From contig JAUWBF010000028.1 of NCBI GenBank assembly GCA_030601755.1, forward strand, positions 1 to 39,160: a stretch of 39,160 bases of DNA. The letters are read 5' to 3'. Positions 8,116 to 18,252 of the stretch are shown here, in pieces. Both the position numbers and the translations under genes were made by a program. The notes under the pieces were generated by a model. The model worked only from the letters and a program-made list of their open reading frames with translations, was not told the origin of the DNA and did not search any database. Each line of letters opens with the position of its first letter. The stretch's first letter is position 1. Source of the stretch: Verrucomicrobiota bacterium (GTDB taxonomy: Bacteria > Verrucomicrobiota > Verrucomicrobiia > Opitutales > Opitutaceae).

Positions 8116-9213
8116 ATGACCCCTCCCCCGCCCCGCGTGCCGTTCTTCGCGCCCGACAGTTTTTGGAACACGCCCATCTCCGCCGACGCCAAGGCCGACG
8201 CCGGGAGCGCGCGTTGGATCGAGCTGCTTGACGGTTGCCAACCCGGACGCGGCCTGCACGTCAACCTGCACGACTGGACCATTCCGATTTTTCACGCCGA
8301 CGCGTCCACCCCGCGGCACCGCCTGCATCCCAAACTCCTGCACTGCCACCTCTCGCAAGGCCACGTGAAGGCCAGCCAGCACCGGCTCACGCCCGACCAT
8401 CCGCATGGCCTGCACAAGAGCGTGCGCGGCGTCGACATTCCGATCCCCGACCACGCCGCGCCGGACGCCAAGCAGGACGCGCATATGGCGATCGTCGACG
8501 TCGACGCGCGCCGCGTCTACGACCTGTGGCAATGTCGCCGCGAGGACGACGGCACCTGGCACACCAACGCGGCCATCGCCTACGATCTCGACGGTCCCGG
8601 CGTGTTTCGTCCCGAGGATCTCGAGGGCATCGCCAACGACGAGAGCGTGCACTTCTACGGGCCGTGCCGCGCCAGCGGCGTGCCCCTGCTCGCGGGCCTG
8701 ATCATGCGCGACGAGATCGAGGCCGGCCGCATCGAACACAAGCTCGCCTTCGCGTGTCCCGTGCCCGGGTTGCAACGTCATGTCTTCCCACCCGCGACGT
8801 GGACCGACGGTTGGTTGCCCGGCGGACTGCCCGAGGGCTGCACGTTGCAACTCGACCCCGCGCTCGACCTCGACGCGTTTTCACTCACCCCCGCCGCCCG
8901 CGCCGTCGCCCGCGCGCTCCAGGTTTACGGAGCGGTGCTCGTCGACTACGCCGGCGGGGTTACCCTTTACGGCGAATCGCTCGAACCGCACGCCGGCCGC
9001 TCGTGGCACGGCGCGCTCGGCGAGGAGGATCTGTTCCCGATCCCGATGAAACACTATCGCGTGCTTGAGACCGGACCGCTGCGTCCGCTCGGCTCGCATC
9101 CGGTCTATCATCAGGGCATGGCGCGGCTGTTCTACGAGCACATCGAGCGCCACGGCGCCGACGCGCTCAACGCGATGGAGCCCTGGCGCGCCGCGCAGAC
9201 CACCCCGCGGTAG
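8116..9213 (+). CDS. Conserved protein of unknown function
   Basis: The product is 365 residues, without a signal peptide or membrane segment at the chosen start. It opens with RVPFFAPDSFWNTPISADAK; I associate the 'SFWNTPI' opening with a group of bacterial proteins of unknown function that are often secreted. The middle has His- and Asp-rich segments (LHPKLLHCHLS, DIPIPDHAAPDAKQDAHMAIVD) that could form a metal or catalytic site, and DESVHFYGPCRASGVPLLAGLIM. It lies 24 bases downstream of the prepilin-like gene, so it is probably transcribed with it and may act on the same glycan programme as the divergent mannosidase. A glycan lyase or hydrolase role is only a guess from context. Confidence 0.85.
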   Translation: MTPPPPRVPFFAPDSFWNTPISADAKADAGSARWIELLDGCQPGRGLHVNLHDWTIPIFHADASTPRHRLHPKLLHCHLSQGHVKASQHRLTPDHPHGLHKSVRGVDIPIPDHAAPDAKQDAHMAIVDVDARRVYDLWQCRREDDGTWHTNAAIAYDLDGPGVFRPEDLEGIANDESVHFYGPCRASGVPLLAGLIMRDEIEAGRIEHKLAFACPVPGLQRHVFPPATWTDGWLPGGLPEGCTLQLDPALDLDAFSLTPAARAVARALQVYGAVLVDYAGGVTLYGESLEPHAGRSWHGALGEEDLFPIPMKHYRVLETGPLRPLGSHPVYHQGMARLFYEHIERHGADALNAMEPWRAAQTTPR

Positions 9214-9273
9214 CCTCGCGAAATCGAGCAGAGTCCACGTGAGAGGCGGTGAAGCCAGAAGCAGGCAACGCCT

Positions 9274-9426
9274 TCATGACGAAGACGGCGGCGGCTCCGG
9301 CGCAAGCGGCGCCTTGGATGGAAGCGGCTTTGAGGGCCGGATAAATTTCGACTGACCGGCCTGCTTCTTGTGGAAGCTCTTGCTGGCTTGGATATCTCGT
9401 TTTGAAGGCTGGTATTTGGCTCCCAT
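9274..9426 (-). CDS. Possible small basic protein
   Basis: The frame from ATG 9426 codes 50 residues, with a Lys/Ser-rich first half (MGAKYQPSKRDIQASKSFHK) and a Pro-rich end (PLAPEPPPSSS). The stretch has lower GC than its neighbours and codon choice unlike an antisense shadow. An in-frame start 36 bases upstream exists. No ribosome-binding site is visible and no family was recognised. It sits downstream of the hybrid kinase on the same strand. It could be a small nucleic-acid-binding protein or an unused frame. Confidence 0.4.
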   Translation of the reverse strand: MGAKYQPSKRDIQASKSFHKKQAGQSKFIRPSKPLPSKAPLAPEPPPSSS

Positions 9427-9500
9427 GCCGGACAGCGGCGGCGAAAGAACGCCCGTTCGCAATCTCTATTTGGAATAGCTCGACGAACCCGCCAAACGAC

Positions 9501-12500
9501 TCAGTCCAGCGCCGCCTTGACGACGAAGAGGAGTTTGGCGGCGCTGAATGGCTTGGGCAGGCAGTGGCTTACGCCGGCGGCCTCGGCCTTGGGAATCTTG
9601 CCCTGCGCGGTGATGCCGCTGGCGGCGACGACGCGGACGGCCGGGTTGAGTTTGCGCAGCGCGTGGATCGTGGCGGCTCCATCCATCACGGGCATCATCA
9701 TGTCGGTGATGACGAGCGCGATGTCGGCGCGGTTCGCCGCGTAGAGCGTGAGCGCCTCGGCGCCGTCGGTCGCCGTCAGCACGCGATAGCCGAAGGCCTC
9801 GAGGATCTTGCGGGCGATGGCGCGGATGGACTCCTCGTCGTCGACCACAAGGATTGTCTCGCCATGACCGCGGGGCAGGTCGACGGCCGGGGCCGCCTCG
9901 CCGCCACCGCGCGCGCGTCCGCCACCGACGGGCAGGCAGACGGTGAAACGGGTGCCGCGGTCGGGCTCGCTGTAGACACGGATGAAGCCGCCGTGGCCCT
10001 TGACGATGGCCAGCGAGGTCGAGAGGCCGAGGCCGGTGCCCTTGCCGACCTCCTTGGTGGTGAAGAAGGGATCAAAGATCTTTTCGAGATTCTGCCTGGC
10101 GATGCCCACGCCCGTATCCTCAACCGTGATACAGACGTGCGGGCCGGGCTTGGCGTCGAGGTTCATCGCCGCGATGCTTTCGTCGATCTGCTCGTTGCGC
10201 GCGGCGAGCGTGAGCCGGCCGCCGTCGGGCATGGCGTCGCGGGCGTTGACGCAGAGGTTGACGAGCACCTGGTGGAGTTGCGTGGGGTCGCCGATGAGCG
10301 GGCTGAGGTCGTCGGCCACGCGGCTCTCGATGACGATGTCCTTGGGGAAGGTGTCGCGGGCGATGCGCTCGACCTCCTTGAGGATGCGGCGCAACTGCAC
10401 CTCCGTGCGCTGGCCGTCCATGCCGCGCGCGAAGGACAACACCTGCCCGACCATGGCCGCGCCGCGCTGCGCGCTGGCCGCGATCGACTCGAGCAGGGCG
10501 ACGCGCGACGGCACCGGCTCGTCCATGCGGAGCATGTCGGTGGCCATGAGGATGGGCGAGAGCACGTTGTTGAGGTCGTGGGCGATGCCGCCGGCCAGCG
10601 TGCCGATGCTCTCCATGCGCTGCGCGCGCAGGAACTGGTGCTCCATGCGCTTGCGGTCGGTGATGTCGGTGTTGATGGCGAGCACGCCGCGGGGCTTGCC
10701 GTCCTCGTCGCGCACGAGGGTCCAGTGGCACTCGACGGTGAGCTCGGCGTCGGCCTTGGTCACCTGCCGCAGTTCGCCCACCCACTCACCCTTGGCGACG
10801 GTCTGGCGGGTCGCCTCAAGGAAGTCCGCGGAGTCGCGATAGAGGAGCTTGTCGATGGTCCGCCCGAGGGCCTCGGTCGCGGTCCAGCCGTAGAGGCGCT
10901 CGGCGCTCTTGTTCCAATAGGTGACGCGGTGGTCGAGGTCGCGCAGGATGATCGCGTCGCGCGCCTTGTCCAGCAGCGCGGCCTGCTCGCGCACGCGTCG
11001 GTCGAAGTGCTGCCGGTCGAGCTCGGCCGAGGCGCGGCTGGCGAAGATGCGCAGCGTCGAGAGAATAAATTCCGTGCGCGCGACCGGCCGGCGGTAAAGC
11101 ACCGCCATGAGCCCGATCATGTCGCCCTGGGCGTCGAGCAGGGGATGTCCGATGTAGGCCTGCGCGCCGAAGGCCCCGAGCAAGCCGCAGGCGGGAAACA
11201 CCGCCTGCACGTCGTGCGCGATCACCGCGGGCTGCTCCGGAGAGATGCTGGCGCAGGGGCCGCCTTCCATGCGGTAGGTGACGTTTTCCGCGAGCTGGTT
11301 GTCGACGACGAGCGACAGGGTGCGGACCTCGCCGCGGTCGGCGGGATTGAGTCGGCCGATGACGCCGACATCGGCCCCGAGCGCGGTCACCATGCTTTGC
11401 GTGAGGCTGTCGAAAAAGGCCTCGCCGATGGAGGTGGACACGCCGCGCGAAACCGTGAGCACGGCGTCGAGCGTCTTCTTGCGATCCTCGCGCGCGCGCA
11501 GCGCGTCGAGGCCGTAGGCGAGGTCGTCGGCCAGTTGTTGCAACAACGCGATCTCGTCGGTGCCGATGTCGACCGCCTCGGCCGCGTGCAGGCCGAGCAG
11601 ACCGTGGCAGCGGGTCTTGTCACGCAGCGGCAGACAGACGACGCTGCGATAACCGCGCCGCCGAGCCGCTTCGCGCCAGTGGACAAACCGGTCGTCGTGC
11701 TCGATGTCGGCGCAGACGACGGCCGCGCCTCCGCGGATGGTCAACCCGGCCGGGCCGCATCCCTCGGGTTTGGTTTCATCCCAGCTCACGCGGATCTCCG
11801 CGAGGTAGCCGTCCTCGCGGCCGGCGTGCGCGATGGGCCGGATGGTGCGCGCCTCGTCCTGCTCGGCAAAGCCGACCCAGCCCATGCAGTAGCCGCCGAT
11901 GTCCACCGCGATGCGGCAGATTTCCTGCAACAGCCATTGCTCGGACTCGGCGCGGACGAGCGCCTCGTTACAACCGCTCAACATCAGCCGCGCGCGGTCG
12001 ACCCGCGCCAGCTCGCGCTCCATCTGGTAACGCGCGCTCACGTCCTCGGCCACGATCACCATACTGACCGGCCCGCCTTCCTGGTTGGGCATGAGCGACA
12101 CGCTGGCGCGTTTCCAGATCGTCGCGCCCTGCCGGCCGATGCAGCGCGTCTCGGTCACAAAGTGCTCCCGCGTTCCCGCGACCAGCTCGGACAACAGCCG
12201 CTCGTTGCGCGCGCGCTCGTCGGGGTGCAGCAGATCCGCGAGCTTCATGCCGCGCAGTTCGTCCTCGGTGTAGCCGACCGTCGTGCAGTAGGACGGGTTG
12301 GCCTGCAAAAACCGCCCCGCGGACGAGATCACCGCGATGCCCGTGGCCGCGCCCTCGAACATCCGGCGAAAACGTTGCTCGCTGTCGCGCAGCTCCTGCT
12401 CGACCCTGGTGCGACGCGCGATCTCGTCGGCGAGCTGGCGGGTGCGCTCGCCCACGCGTCGGCGGATGGCGAGGTTCCACAACACCACGCCGACCCAGAT

Positions 12501-13571
12501 CACCCCGGCCAGCGCCAAGCCGCGCGTCACCCAGCGGGGCAACGCCACGTCCGAACCATCCTCCGGCTCAAAGACAAACCCCGGCAGGCGTGCGGTGCCC
12601 GGCGCCATGCCGATGTCGGCGTAGATCTCCGCGATGCGCTCCCAGCGACCGGGATTCATGTGGCCGACCTCAACCAGATCCGGCTCGATGTAGGCGTGCA
12701 TGCGCCGGGCCTCCTCGAGCAGCAGCTCGCGCGTCATGCCCCGCTCGCTCACGCCCGGCAGAGCAAGGATCAGGTCCACGACCTGCCCGGGATTTTCCAA
12801 CGCGAACCGCCACCCGCGCAGGCTCGCCCGCACGAACGCCGCCGCCTGTTCCGGACGCGCCTCCACCAACCGCTCGGTCGTGAACAACGTGTCTCCGTAA
12901 AAATCCACCCCGTAGTCCCCGCTGCGCAACAACGCCGGCTCCACGCCCCGCGCCAGCAACTCCGCCGGTTGCAACGTCGCATAAGCGGCCATCGCGTCGA
13001 CCCGCCCCTCGACCAGGTCGTCCAGGTTCCAACTGTGCGGCACGATCTCCACCCGCGAAGGGTCCAGCCCCTCGTTGAGCAGCATCGTCTTGAACTGCGC
13101 GACTCCCTGATGGTCGTTGAGCATCACCCGGCGGCCGATCAGGTCCGAAGGCCGGCGAATGCCCCGGTCCGCGCGCGTCATCATCACATAGGGCGAATGT
13201 TGAAAAACCGCCGCGCACACCACCAGCGGCTCGCCGTTCAACCGAAACCGCACGATGTCCGCGTCCCCCACCCCGAAATCCGCCCGCCCCGCCAGCACCG
13301 CCTCCACCGACGACTCCCCCGGACGGCCCTCGACGATGTTCACCGACAGCCCTTCCTCCGCGTAATAACCCTCCGCCTGCGCCACGTAGTAACCGGCGAA
13401 CTGATACTGATGCCGCCACTTCAACCACAACGTCAGCCCCGCCTCCGCCGCGCCCGCCGGACCGGTCGCCGCCAGCAACCCGCCCGCGACGATCCACACG
13501 CGCAAACGGAGCGTTCGACGGCCGGGAAAAAATGATCTGCCTGAGGGTAGTGTCATCGACGATGCCGTCAT
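9501..13571 (-). CDS. Hybrid sensor histidine kinase with NMT1/THI5-like periplasmic input domain
   Basis: The product is 1356 residues. Order: a signal anchor at ~22-42; an NMT1/THI5-like substrate-binding domain at ~45-330 ([21 protein letters not shown], the entry typical of pyrimidine-precursor or sulfonate binding proteins); a membrane helix at ~347-369; PAS ~400-515; GAF ~535-690; a second GAF ~700-850; PAS ~865-975; HisKA with [13 protein letters not shown] (phospho-acceptor His998); HATPase_c with [17 protein letters not shown] and GTGLGLS; and a receiver domain ~1238-1355 with acidic pair D1244/D1245, acceptor D1290 in VITDMMMP, and K1340. All key residues are present, so it should be active. 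A small periplasmic ligand is the likely signal. There is no separate response regulator or transporter nearby. A second ATG five codons in is also possible. Confidence 0.95.
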   Translation of the reverse strand: MTASSMTLPSGRSFFPGRRTLRLRVWIVAGGLLAATGPAGAAEAGLTLWLKWRHQYQFAGYYVAQAEGYYAEEGLSVNIVEGRPGESSVEAVLAGRADFGVGDADIVRFRLNGEPLVVCAAVFQHSPYVMMTRADRGIRRPSDLIGRRVMLNDHQGVAQFKTMLLNEGLDPSRVEIVPHSWNLDDLVEGRVDAMAAYATLQPAELLARGVEPALLRSGDYGVDFYGDTLFTTERLVEARPEQAAAFVRASLRGWRFALENPGQVVDLILALPGVSERGMTRELLLEEARRMHAYIEPDLVEVGHMNPGRWERIAEIYADIGMAPGTARLPGFVFEPEDGSDVALPRWVTRGLALAGVIWVGVVLWNLAIRRRVGERTRQLADEIARRTRVEQELRDSEQRFRRMFEGAATGIAVISSAGRFLQANPSYCTTVGYTEDELRGMKLADLLHPDERARNERLLSELVAGTREHFVTETRCIGRQGATIWKRASVSLMPNQEGGPVSMVIVAEDVSARYQMERELARVDRARLMLSGCNEALVRAESEQWLLQEICRIAVDIGGYCMGWVGFAEQDEARTIRPIAHAGREDGYLAEIRVSWDETKPEGCGPAGLTIRGGAAVVCADIEHDDRFVHWREAARRRGYRSVVCLPLRDKTRCHGLLGLHAAEAVDIGTDEIALLQQLADDLAYGLDALRAREDRKKTLDAVLTVSRGVSTSIGEAFFDSLTQSMVTALGADVGVIGRLNPADRGEVRTLSLVVDNQLAENVTYRMEGGPCASISPEQPAVIAHDVQAVFPACGLLGAFGAQAYIGHPLLDAQGDMIGLMAVLYRRPVARTEFILSTLRIFASRASAELDRQHFDRRVREQAALLDKARDAIILRDLDHRVTYWNKSAERLYGWTATEALGRTIDKLLYRDSADFLEATRQTVAKGEWVGELRQVTKADAELTVECHWTLVRDEDGKPRGVLAINTDITDRKRMEHQFLRAQRMESIGTLAGGIAHDLNNVLSPILMATDMLRMDEPVPSRVALLESIAASAQRGAAMVGQVLSFARGMDGQRTEVQLRRILKEVERIARDTFPKDIVIESRVADDLSPLIGDPTQLHQVLVNLCVNARDAMPDGGRLTLAARNEQIDESIAAMNLDAKPGPHVCITVEDTGVGIARQNLEKIFDPFFTTKEVGKGTGLGLSTSLAIVKGHGGFIRVYSEPDRGTRFTVCLPVGGGRARGGGEAAPAVDLPRGHGETILVVDDEESIRAIARKILEAFGYRVLTATDGAEALTLYAANRADIALVITDMMMPVMDGAATIHALRKLNPAVRVVAASGITAQGKIPKAEAAGVSHCLPKPFSAAKLLFVVKAALD

Positions 13572-13759
13572 CCGCTGCCGGCCACGCCCTCCATAAGAAC
13601 GCCTTCACGGAGGCAAGCAATGCGCAAGCGGCCACCCGCGCACGTCAATCGCCCCGCCGGCAGCCGGCAAAATGGCCGCCGACAGTCCGGTTACTATTTT
13701 TTACAGACACACGGCCCAAAATCCGCCAACCCTCTTACCCGCCGACCGACGGCCTCGCG

Positions 13760-14869
13760 ATGAAACCTGACGAGCGATCACAACCCAATCGAGGTCCCCG
13801 GCCCGGCGCTCCCGGCACGGCCGCCTCGGCGGTGGCGCTCGCCAAGGCGATCAGCGGAGACACCCTCATCGGCCTGCCCGGCAACTCGCTGCGCCTCCCG
13901 CCCCGCAATGCCCCGGCCGCCACCCCGGCGCAGGCTCCGGCCCAGCCCCCCGCCCCCGCGCCCACCGCCAAACCGTTGCGCGTGGCCCAGCCCACCCGAC
14001 CCGCGCTCCCGACCGGCCCCACCCCCGCCCCCTCCCCCTCTTATCTGCTGGCGCAGGCCCCCGCGGGTGCCGCCGCGACCGGTGCCACCGCCGCGCCCAT
14101 GCCCGCCGGCACGGCCACCACCCCGCCGATGCCCGCCGCCGGTGCCGAGACGCCCGTTGACCGCGGCTCCGACCCCGGCTCGTCCGCCGGCGTCATCCGC
14201 GCCATCACCCTGATGGTGAAGTTCGGCATCGCCGCCGCCGTCGTCGGAGGCATCGGCTACTTCACCTTCACCTCGGTCGTCCCCGTCCTCAAGGAGATGT
14301 CCAACCCGACGCCCGTCGGCGCCGGCGTCGACAAGGAGGCCCCCGTATTCGTGCAGGCGATACAGCAGACCCGGCAGGTCGTCGCCAAGAACGACGCCAA
14401 CGTCGCCCGCCTCGACGCCATTCTCGCCGACCCCACGGGCTCCGGTGTCACCGAACCCCCCGCCCCCTCCGGCCAGCTGGCCGCCCCCGCCGGCCCCGAG
14501 ACGCTCCCGCCGGGCCTCGATCCCAACCAGCAGCCCATCCCCGACTCCGCCTTTGCCGGCGCCCCCGCCGAGCCCGTCAACGTCTCCATCTACGCCCCCG
14601 GCAGCCCCATCGAGGTCAAGTTCACCAAGTTCCCCGGCTCCGACCTCTCGCAGGAACTCATGGAGATCATGGCCGGACGCGTCACCGGCTTCGCCGTCAA
14701 CGGCATCCGCCACGGCACCACGCCGCGCATCGTCATCGACGGCGTTCTCTTCAAGCCCGGCGACATGGTCGACTTCCAGCTCGAGCTCACCTTCGCCGGC
14801 ATCGACACCCGCAAGCGCCTCCTGCGGTTCGAAACGCCCAAGGGCGATCTCATCACCCGCACCTACTGA
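13760..14869 (+). CDS. Pro/Ala-rich single-pass membrane protein with GspC-like C-terminus
   Basis: From the ATG at 13760 the product is 369 residues; the frame is open upstream to 13532, but that part overlaps the kinase start and looks non-coding. Residues ~1-150 are low-complexity Pro/Ala/Thr. One membrane helix follows (VKFGIAAAVVGGIGYFTF, ~155-175), then a linker, then a ~90-residue C-terminal domain with GFAVNGIRHGTTPRIVIDG and LFKPGDMVDFQLEL. The pattern 'xVxGIRxGxxPRIxIDGxxxxxGDxV' resembles the homology-region domain of GspC/PilP-like secretion subunits, which would place it as an inner-membrane connector. This is a motif resemblance only. It is divergent from the hybrid kinase (188 bases between starts). 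No terminator was seen after it. Confidence 0.8.
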   Translation: MKPDERSQPNRGPRPGAPGTAASAVALAKAISGDTLIGLPGNSLRLPPRNAPAATPAQAPAQPPAPAPTAKPLRVAQPTRPALPTGPTPAPSPSYLLAQAPAGAAATGATAAPMPAGTATTPPMPAAGAETPVDRGSDPGSSAGVIRAITLMVKFGIAAAVVGGIGYFTFTSVVPVLKEMSNPTPVGAGVDKEAPVFVQAIQQTRQVVAKNDANVARLDAILADPTGSGVTEPPAPSGQLAAPAGPETLPPGLDPNQQPIPDSAFAGAPAEPVNVSIYAPGSPIEVKFTKFPGSDLSQELMEIMAGRVTGFAVNGIRHGTTPRIVIDGVLFKPGDMVDFQLELTFAGIDTRKRLLRFETPKGDLITRTY

Positions 14870-15180
14870 GCGTATTCAGTAACCGGTGACAAACAGTCGG
14901 ATACCCGCCGTCCCGCCCGCTTCGGAAATCGTAACAGGACGGTAAAAATCCCGCCGCCAACCAACTGCGAATCAAGCTGTTTCAGCGCCCGCGACGCGCC
15001 GGCATTCACAGGAGAAACCCGGTCGGTCACCGGTCGATGAGCAGCGTGCGACAAGAGTTACAATAGAGTCATCGGGTCCTTTTCGATCCAGGTGATACGG
15101 ACATTCGGTCGGGACGTCCCCGTCGTGCGCACCGTTTTCGGAACGCCACGGCCAAAACCCAAACCCTGATCCCCCCCTCC
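14870..15180. other. 311-bp intergenic region
   Basis: No coding frame with normal codon use and no RNA gene was recognised. It contains a loosely spaced inverted pair, GTAACCGGTGAC near 14879 and GTCACCGG near 15027, and an AT-richer stretch around 15050-15065 that could hold the promoter of the downstream glycoside hydrolase gene. No clear -35/-10 pair was found. Confidence 0.4.
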
Positions 15181-18100
15181 ATGAATACAGCCTCTGGACT
15201 GTTTGCGCGCGGCCTCGCGCGCCTCGCCGAACGGATAACCTCGCCAGGCCTGCCGCTCCTCGCCGCCCTGTTGTTCGCCTGCATCCTGCCCTTGGCCTCG
15301 GCGGCCAACTTCACGCGAGGCACGGCGACGGCCGTGAAGTTCGGCGTGCACGAGATCACGCTCACCGGCAACGGCTCCGTGGCCAACCCGCAGGACACCA
15401 TCGCCACGGTGACCTTCACGCCTCCCTCCGGCGCGGCCAACGCCCGCACCGTCCACGCCTTCCACGATGGCGGCCACACCTGGCGCGCCCGCGTCTACGT
15501 CTCCGAGACCGGCGCATGGACCTGGACCTCCGCCTCCGCGACCGACGCCGGACTCAACGCCAAGAGCGGCGCGTTCACCGCCGCCGCGTCCTCGCTGCGC
15601 GGCAAGCTTGTCAAGCACCCGGCCAACCCCAAGGCCTGGGCCACCGACGACGGCGCGTGGTTTCTCAACGTCTCCGACACCGGCTACTACCTCTTCAACG
15701 AGGCCAGCACCCAGTGGCAGGACTTCGTCACCGACGACTGGGACCAGGGCGTCAACTCCATCCGCGTCAACATGGTCGGCGCCCTCCGCCAGTTCGGCAA
15801 ACAGCAGGTGTCCGACGGCTGGGACCGCGTCTTCGCCGACGCCGGCTACACCACGCTCAACCAGGCCGCGTTCGCCCTGCAGGACCAGCGCATGGAGTGG
15901 ATGCTCAACAACCGCCCCGGCATGTATCTGCAGCTCATCGTCACGCCCGAGCCCGGCCAGAGCGACGACCGCGTCTGGTATCTGCTCAGCGCCGCCCAGC
16001 GCGAACGCTTCCTGCGCAACATCGTCGCGCGCTACGCCGCCTGGCCGCAGGTCTTCTGGCTGGTCACCAACGACGCCTTCGTTTCCAACCACCCCAGGAA
16101 CGTCGCCATGATCAACGAAATCGGCGCCTACCTCGCCGCCAACGACCCCTGGGCCGACAAGAACCTCCGCTCCAACGGCCAGCGCCGCGACACCGGCTTC
16201 TCGTTTCTCTCCGCCGACTGGGTGAACTACATCCATCTGGAGACCACCTACGACCTCTCCGCCGCACAGGAGGACGCCTACTCATCCACGCCCATGCACG
16301 TCTACAACGGCGAGGACTGGTATGAGGAGGAAAAGCCGATCACCAACGACGCCTATTTCTTCCGCCGCCTTTACTGGGCCTACACGCTCTCCGGGGGATC
16401 GGCCTGCTACGGCGGCGCGTGGAACCGTATCCTTTCTTATGATACGGCTGGATTCACCGGGCTCGACTCGGCCCCGCACGTCGGCGCCTTCTTCGCCGGC
16501 GGCAACCTCACGCTCGTCGACTACCTTGCGGCGGACTCCCGCGTCACCGGCCCCTCCGGCCAGCGCAAGGCCAAGGCCATGCGCACCGCCGACAGCCGCA
16601 GCTTCGTCATCTACCATCCCAACGCCGCCGCGGACAACTACCAGACCGTGCCCTCCACCGGCACCGCTTCGTTCACAGTGACCAGCCTGCCCTCAGGCAG
16701 CTACTCGCTGCGCTGGATGCGGGCCGACAACGGCACGATCAGCAACGCCGCCGACTTCACCCACGGCGGCGGCAACCGGGCATTCTCCGCCCCGTGGTCC
16801 GGCACCGATGTCGTCGCCTGGCTCCGCCCCGCCGGAGGAAGCACCTCGCAGGCGCCGTCGATCACCTCGCAGCCGCAGGGCCAGACGGTAAACGCCGGCC
16901 AGACCGCCACCTTCTCGGTCTCCGCCACCGGCACTCCCGCCCCCGCATACCAATGGCAGAAGAACTCCGCCAACATCCCCGGAGCCACCTCCTCGAGCTA
17001 CACCACTCCGGTCACCACCTCCGGTGACAACGGCTCCGCCTACCGCGTCGTCGTTTCCAACTCCGCCAGCTCCGTCACCTCCGCCTCCGCCACCCTCACC
17101 GTCAACGCCCTCCCCGGCGGCGATGTCCCCGCCCCATGGTCCAGCAACGACATCGGCTCCGTCGGCATCTCCGGCGACGCCGACCATGCCTCGGGCGTTT
17201 TCACCATCCAGGGCTCCGGCGCCGACATCAACGGCACCGCCGACGCTTTCCACTTCGTCCATCAAGTCATTGAGGGCGACTGTGACATCATCGCCCGCGT
17301 CTCCTCGCAGACCAACACCCACAGCTGGGCCAAGGCCGGCGTCATGATCCGCGAGTCCCTCGACCCCAACGCCAAGCGCCTGCTCATGGTCGTCACCCCC
17401 AACTACGGCTTCCGCTACCAATACAGACTCACCACCGGCGGTTCCACCCCCACCAGCACCGGCGGCGGATCCCTCTACGCCTCTCCAAACAACTGGGTCC
17501 GCCTCGTCCGCGACGGCGACGACTTCACCGCCTACAAGTCCGCCGACGGCTCCAACTGGACCCAGGTCGCCTCAACCTCCATTCCCATGAACTCCGCCAT
17601 CTACGTCGGACTCGCCGTCTGCAGCCACGACAACTCCGAACTCTCCACCGCCACCTTCGACAACGTCTCTGTCAGCGGCAACGCCGCCGGCGGCCTCCCC
17701 TCCCCCTGGGCCGCCGACGACCTCGGATCGGTCGCACTCACCGGCTCCACCGACTACGCCTCCGGCGTCTTCACCATCCAGGGCGCAGGCATCGACATCA
17801 ACGGCTCCGCCGACGCATTCCACTTCGTCCGCCAGCCCGCATCGGGCGACTGCGAGATCATCGCCCGCGTCACCTCCCAGACCAACACCGACACCTGGGC
17901 CAAGGCCGGCGTCATGATCCGCGAGTCCCTCCTGCCCGGTTCCAGGCACGCCATCATGGTCGTCACGCCCGGCAACGGATTCCGGTTCCAGCGCCGCGAC
18001 ACCACCGACGCCACCACCCCCTCCAGCGCCTACGGCGGCGGCCTCAACACCGCCCCCAACAACTGGGTCCGACTCGTCCGCTCCGGCGACACCTTCACCG

Positions 18101-18252
18101 GCTACAAGTCCGCCGACGGCTCCAACTGGACACAGGTGTCCTCCGTCACCATCCCCATGGCCCCCAACGTCTACATCGGCCTGCCCGTCTGCAGCCACGA
18201 CAGCTCCGCTCTGTCCACCGTCACCATCGACAACGTATCCGTAAACCCATGA
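15181..18252 (+). CDS. Secreted modular putative glycoside hydrolase (DUF5060 / DUF4038-like) with Ig and duplicated C-terminal modules
   Basis: The product is 1023 residues. A long signal peptide (~1-42) ends LPLASAAN. A DUF5060-like beta domain (~44-120) has AFHDGGHTWRARVYVSETGAW. The DUF4038-like TIM-barrel domain (~125-450) has WFLNVSDTGYYLFNE, DDWDQGVNSIRVN and IHLETTYD; its catalytic residues could not be assigned. A collagenase-like 'collagen-binding' beta domain (~475-555, LPSGSYSLRWMRADNGTI) comes next, then an immunoglobulin-like domain (~559-643, PSITSQPQGQTVNAGQTATF). The end is two ~190-residue copies of a DUF1349-like concanavalin-type module, each with ADAFHFV, WAKAGVMIRESL and NWVRLVR. 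The DUF4038 family includes GH140-type enzymes, so an extracellular pectin-side-chain or polysaccharide hydrolase is plausible. The start of the next gene overlaps its stop by 4 bases (ATGA). Confidence 0.9.
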   Translation: MNTASGLFARGLARLAERITSPGLPLLAALLFACILPLASAANFTRGTATAVKFGVHEITLTGNGSVANPQDTIATVTFTPPSGAANARTVHAFHDGGHTWRARVYVSETGAWTWTSASATDAGLNAKSGAFTAAASSLRGKLVKHPANPKAWATDDGAWFLNVSDTGYYLFNEASTQWQDFVTDDWDQGVNSIRVNMVGALRQFGKQQVSDGWDRVFADAGYTTLNQAAFALQDQRMEWMLNNRPGMYLQLIVTPEPGQSDDRVWYLLSAAQRERFLRNIVARYAAWPQVFWLVTNDAFVSNHPRNVAMINEIGAYLAANDPWADKNLRSNGQRRDTGFSFLSADWVNYIHLETTYDLSAAQEDAYSSTPMHVYNGEDWYEEEKPITNDAYFFRRLYWAYTLSGGSACYGGAWNRILSYDTAGFTGLDSAPHVGAFFAGGNLTLVDYLAADSRVTGPSGQRKAKAMRTADSRSFVIYHPNAAADNYQTVPSTGTASFTVTSLPSGSYSLRWMRADNGTISNAADFTHGGGNRAFSAPWSGTDVVAWLRPAGGSTSQAPSITSQPQGQTVNAGQTATFSVSATGTPAPAYQWQKNSANIPGATSSSYTTPVTTSGDNGSAYRVVVSNSASSVTSASATLTVNALPGGDVPAPWSSNDIGSVGISGDADHASGVFTIQGSGADINGTADAFHFVHQVIEGDCDIIARVSSQTNTHSWAKAGVMIRESLDPNAKRLLMVVTPNYGFRYQYRLTTGGSTPTSTGGGSLYASPNNWVRLVRDGDDFTAYKSADGSNWTQVASTSIPMNSAIYVGLAVCSHDNSELSTATFDNVSVSGNAAGGLPSPWAADDLGSVALTGSTDYASGVFTIQGAGIDINGSADAFHFVRQPASGDCEIIARVTSQTNTDTWAKAGVMIRESLLPGSRHAIMVVTPGNGFRFQRRDTTDATTPSSAYGGGLNTAPNNWVRLVRSGDTFTGYKSADGSNWTQVSSVTIPMAPNVYIGLPVCSHDSSALSTVTIDNVSVNP
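17119..18243 (+). repeat. Tandem duplicated C-terminal module within the glycoside hydrolase gene
   Basis: Two adjacent units of about 560-580 bases (boundary near 17695) code for nearly parallel sequences and share long identical DNA runs, for example around 17191-17211 and 17751-17771 (TCGGG/CCGGC then GTTTTCACCATCCAGGGC-type text) and the segment coding WAKAGVMIRESL. This points to an internal duplication. Confidence 0.8.

Noticed and set aside
9402-13535. A plus-strand open frame of 1377 codons opposite the hybrid kinase
   Set aside because: Its translation is Arg/Ala/Gly/Asp/His-rich without any domain, whereas the opposite strand codes a complete kinase with all motifs. It is an antisense shadow caused by GC-biased third positions.
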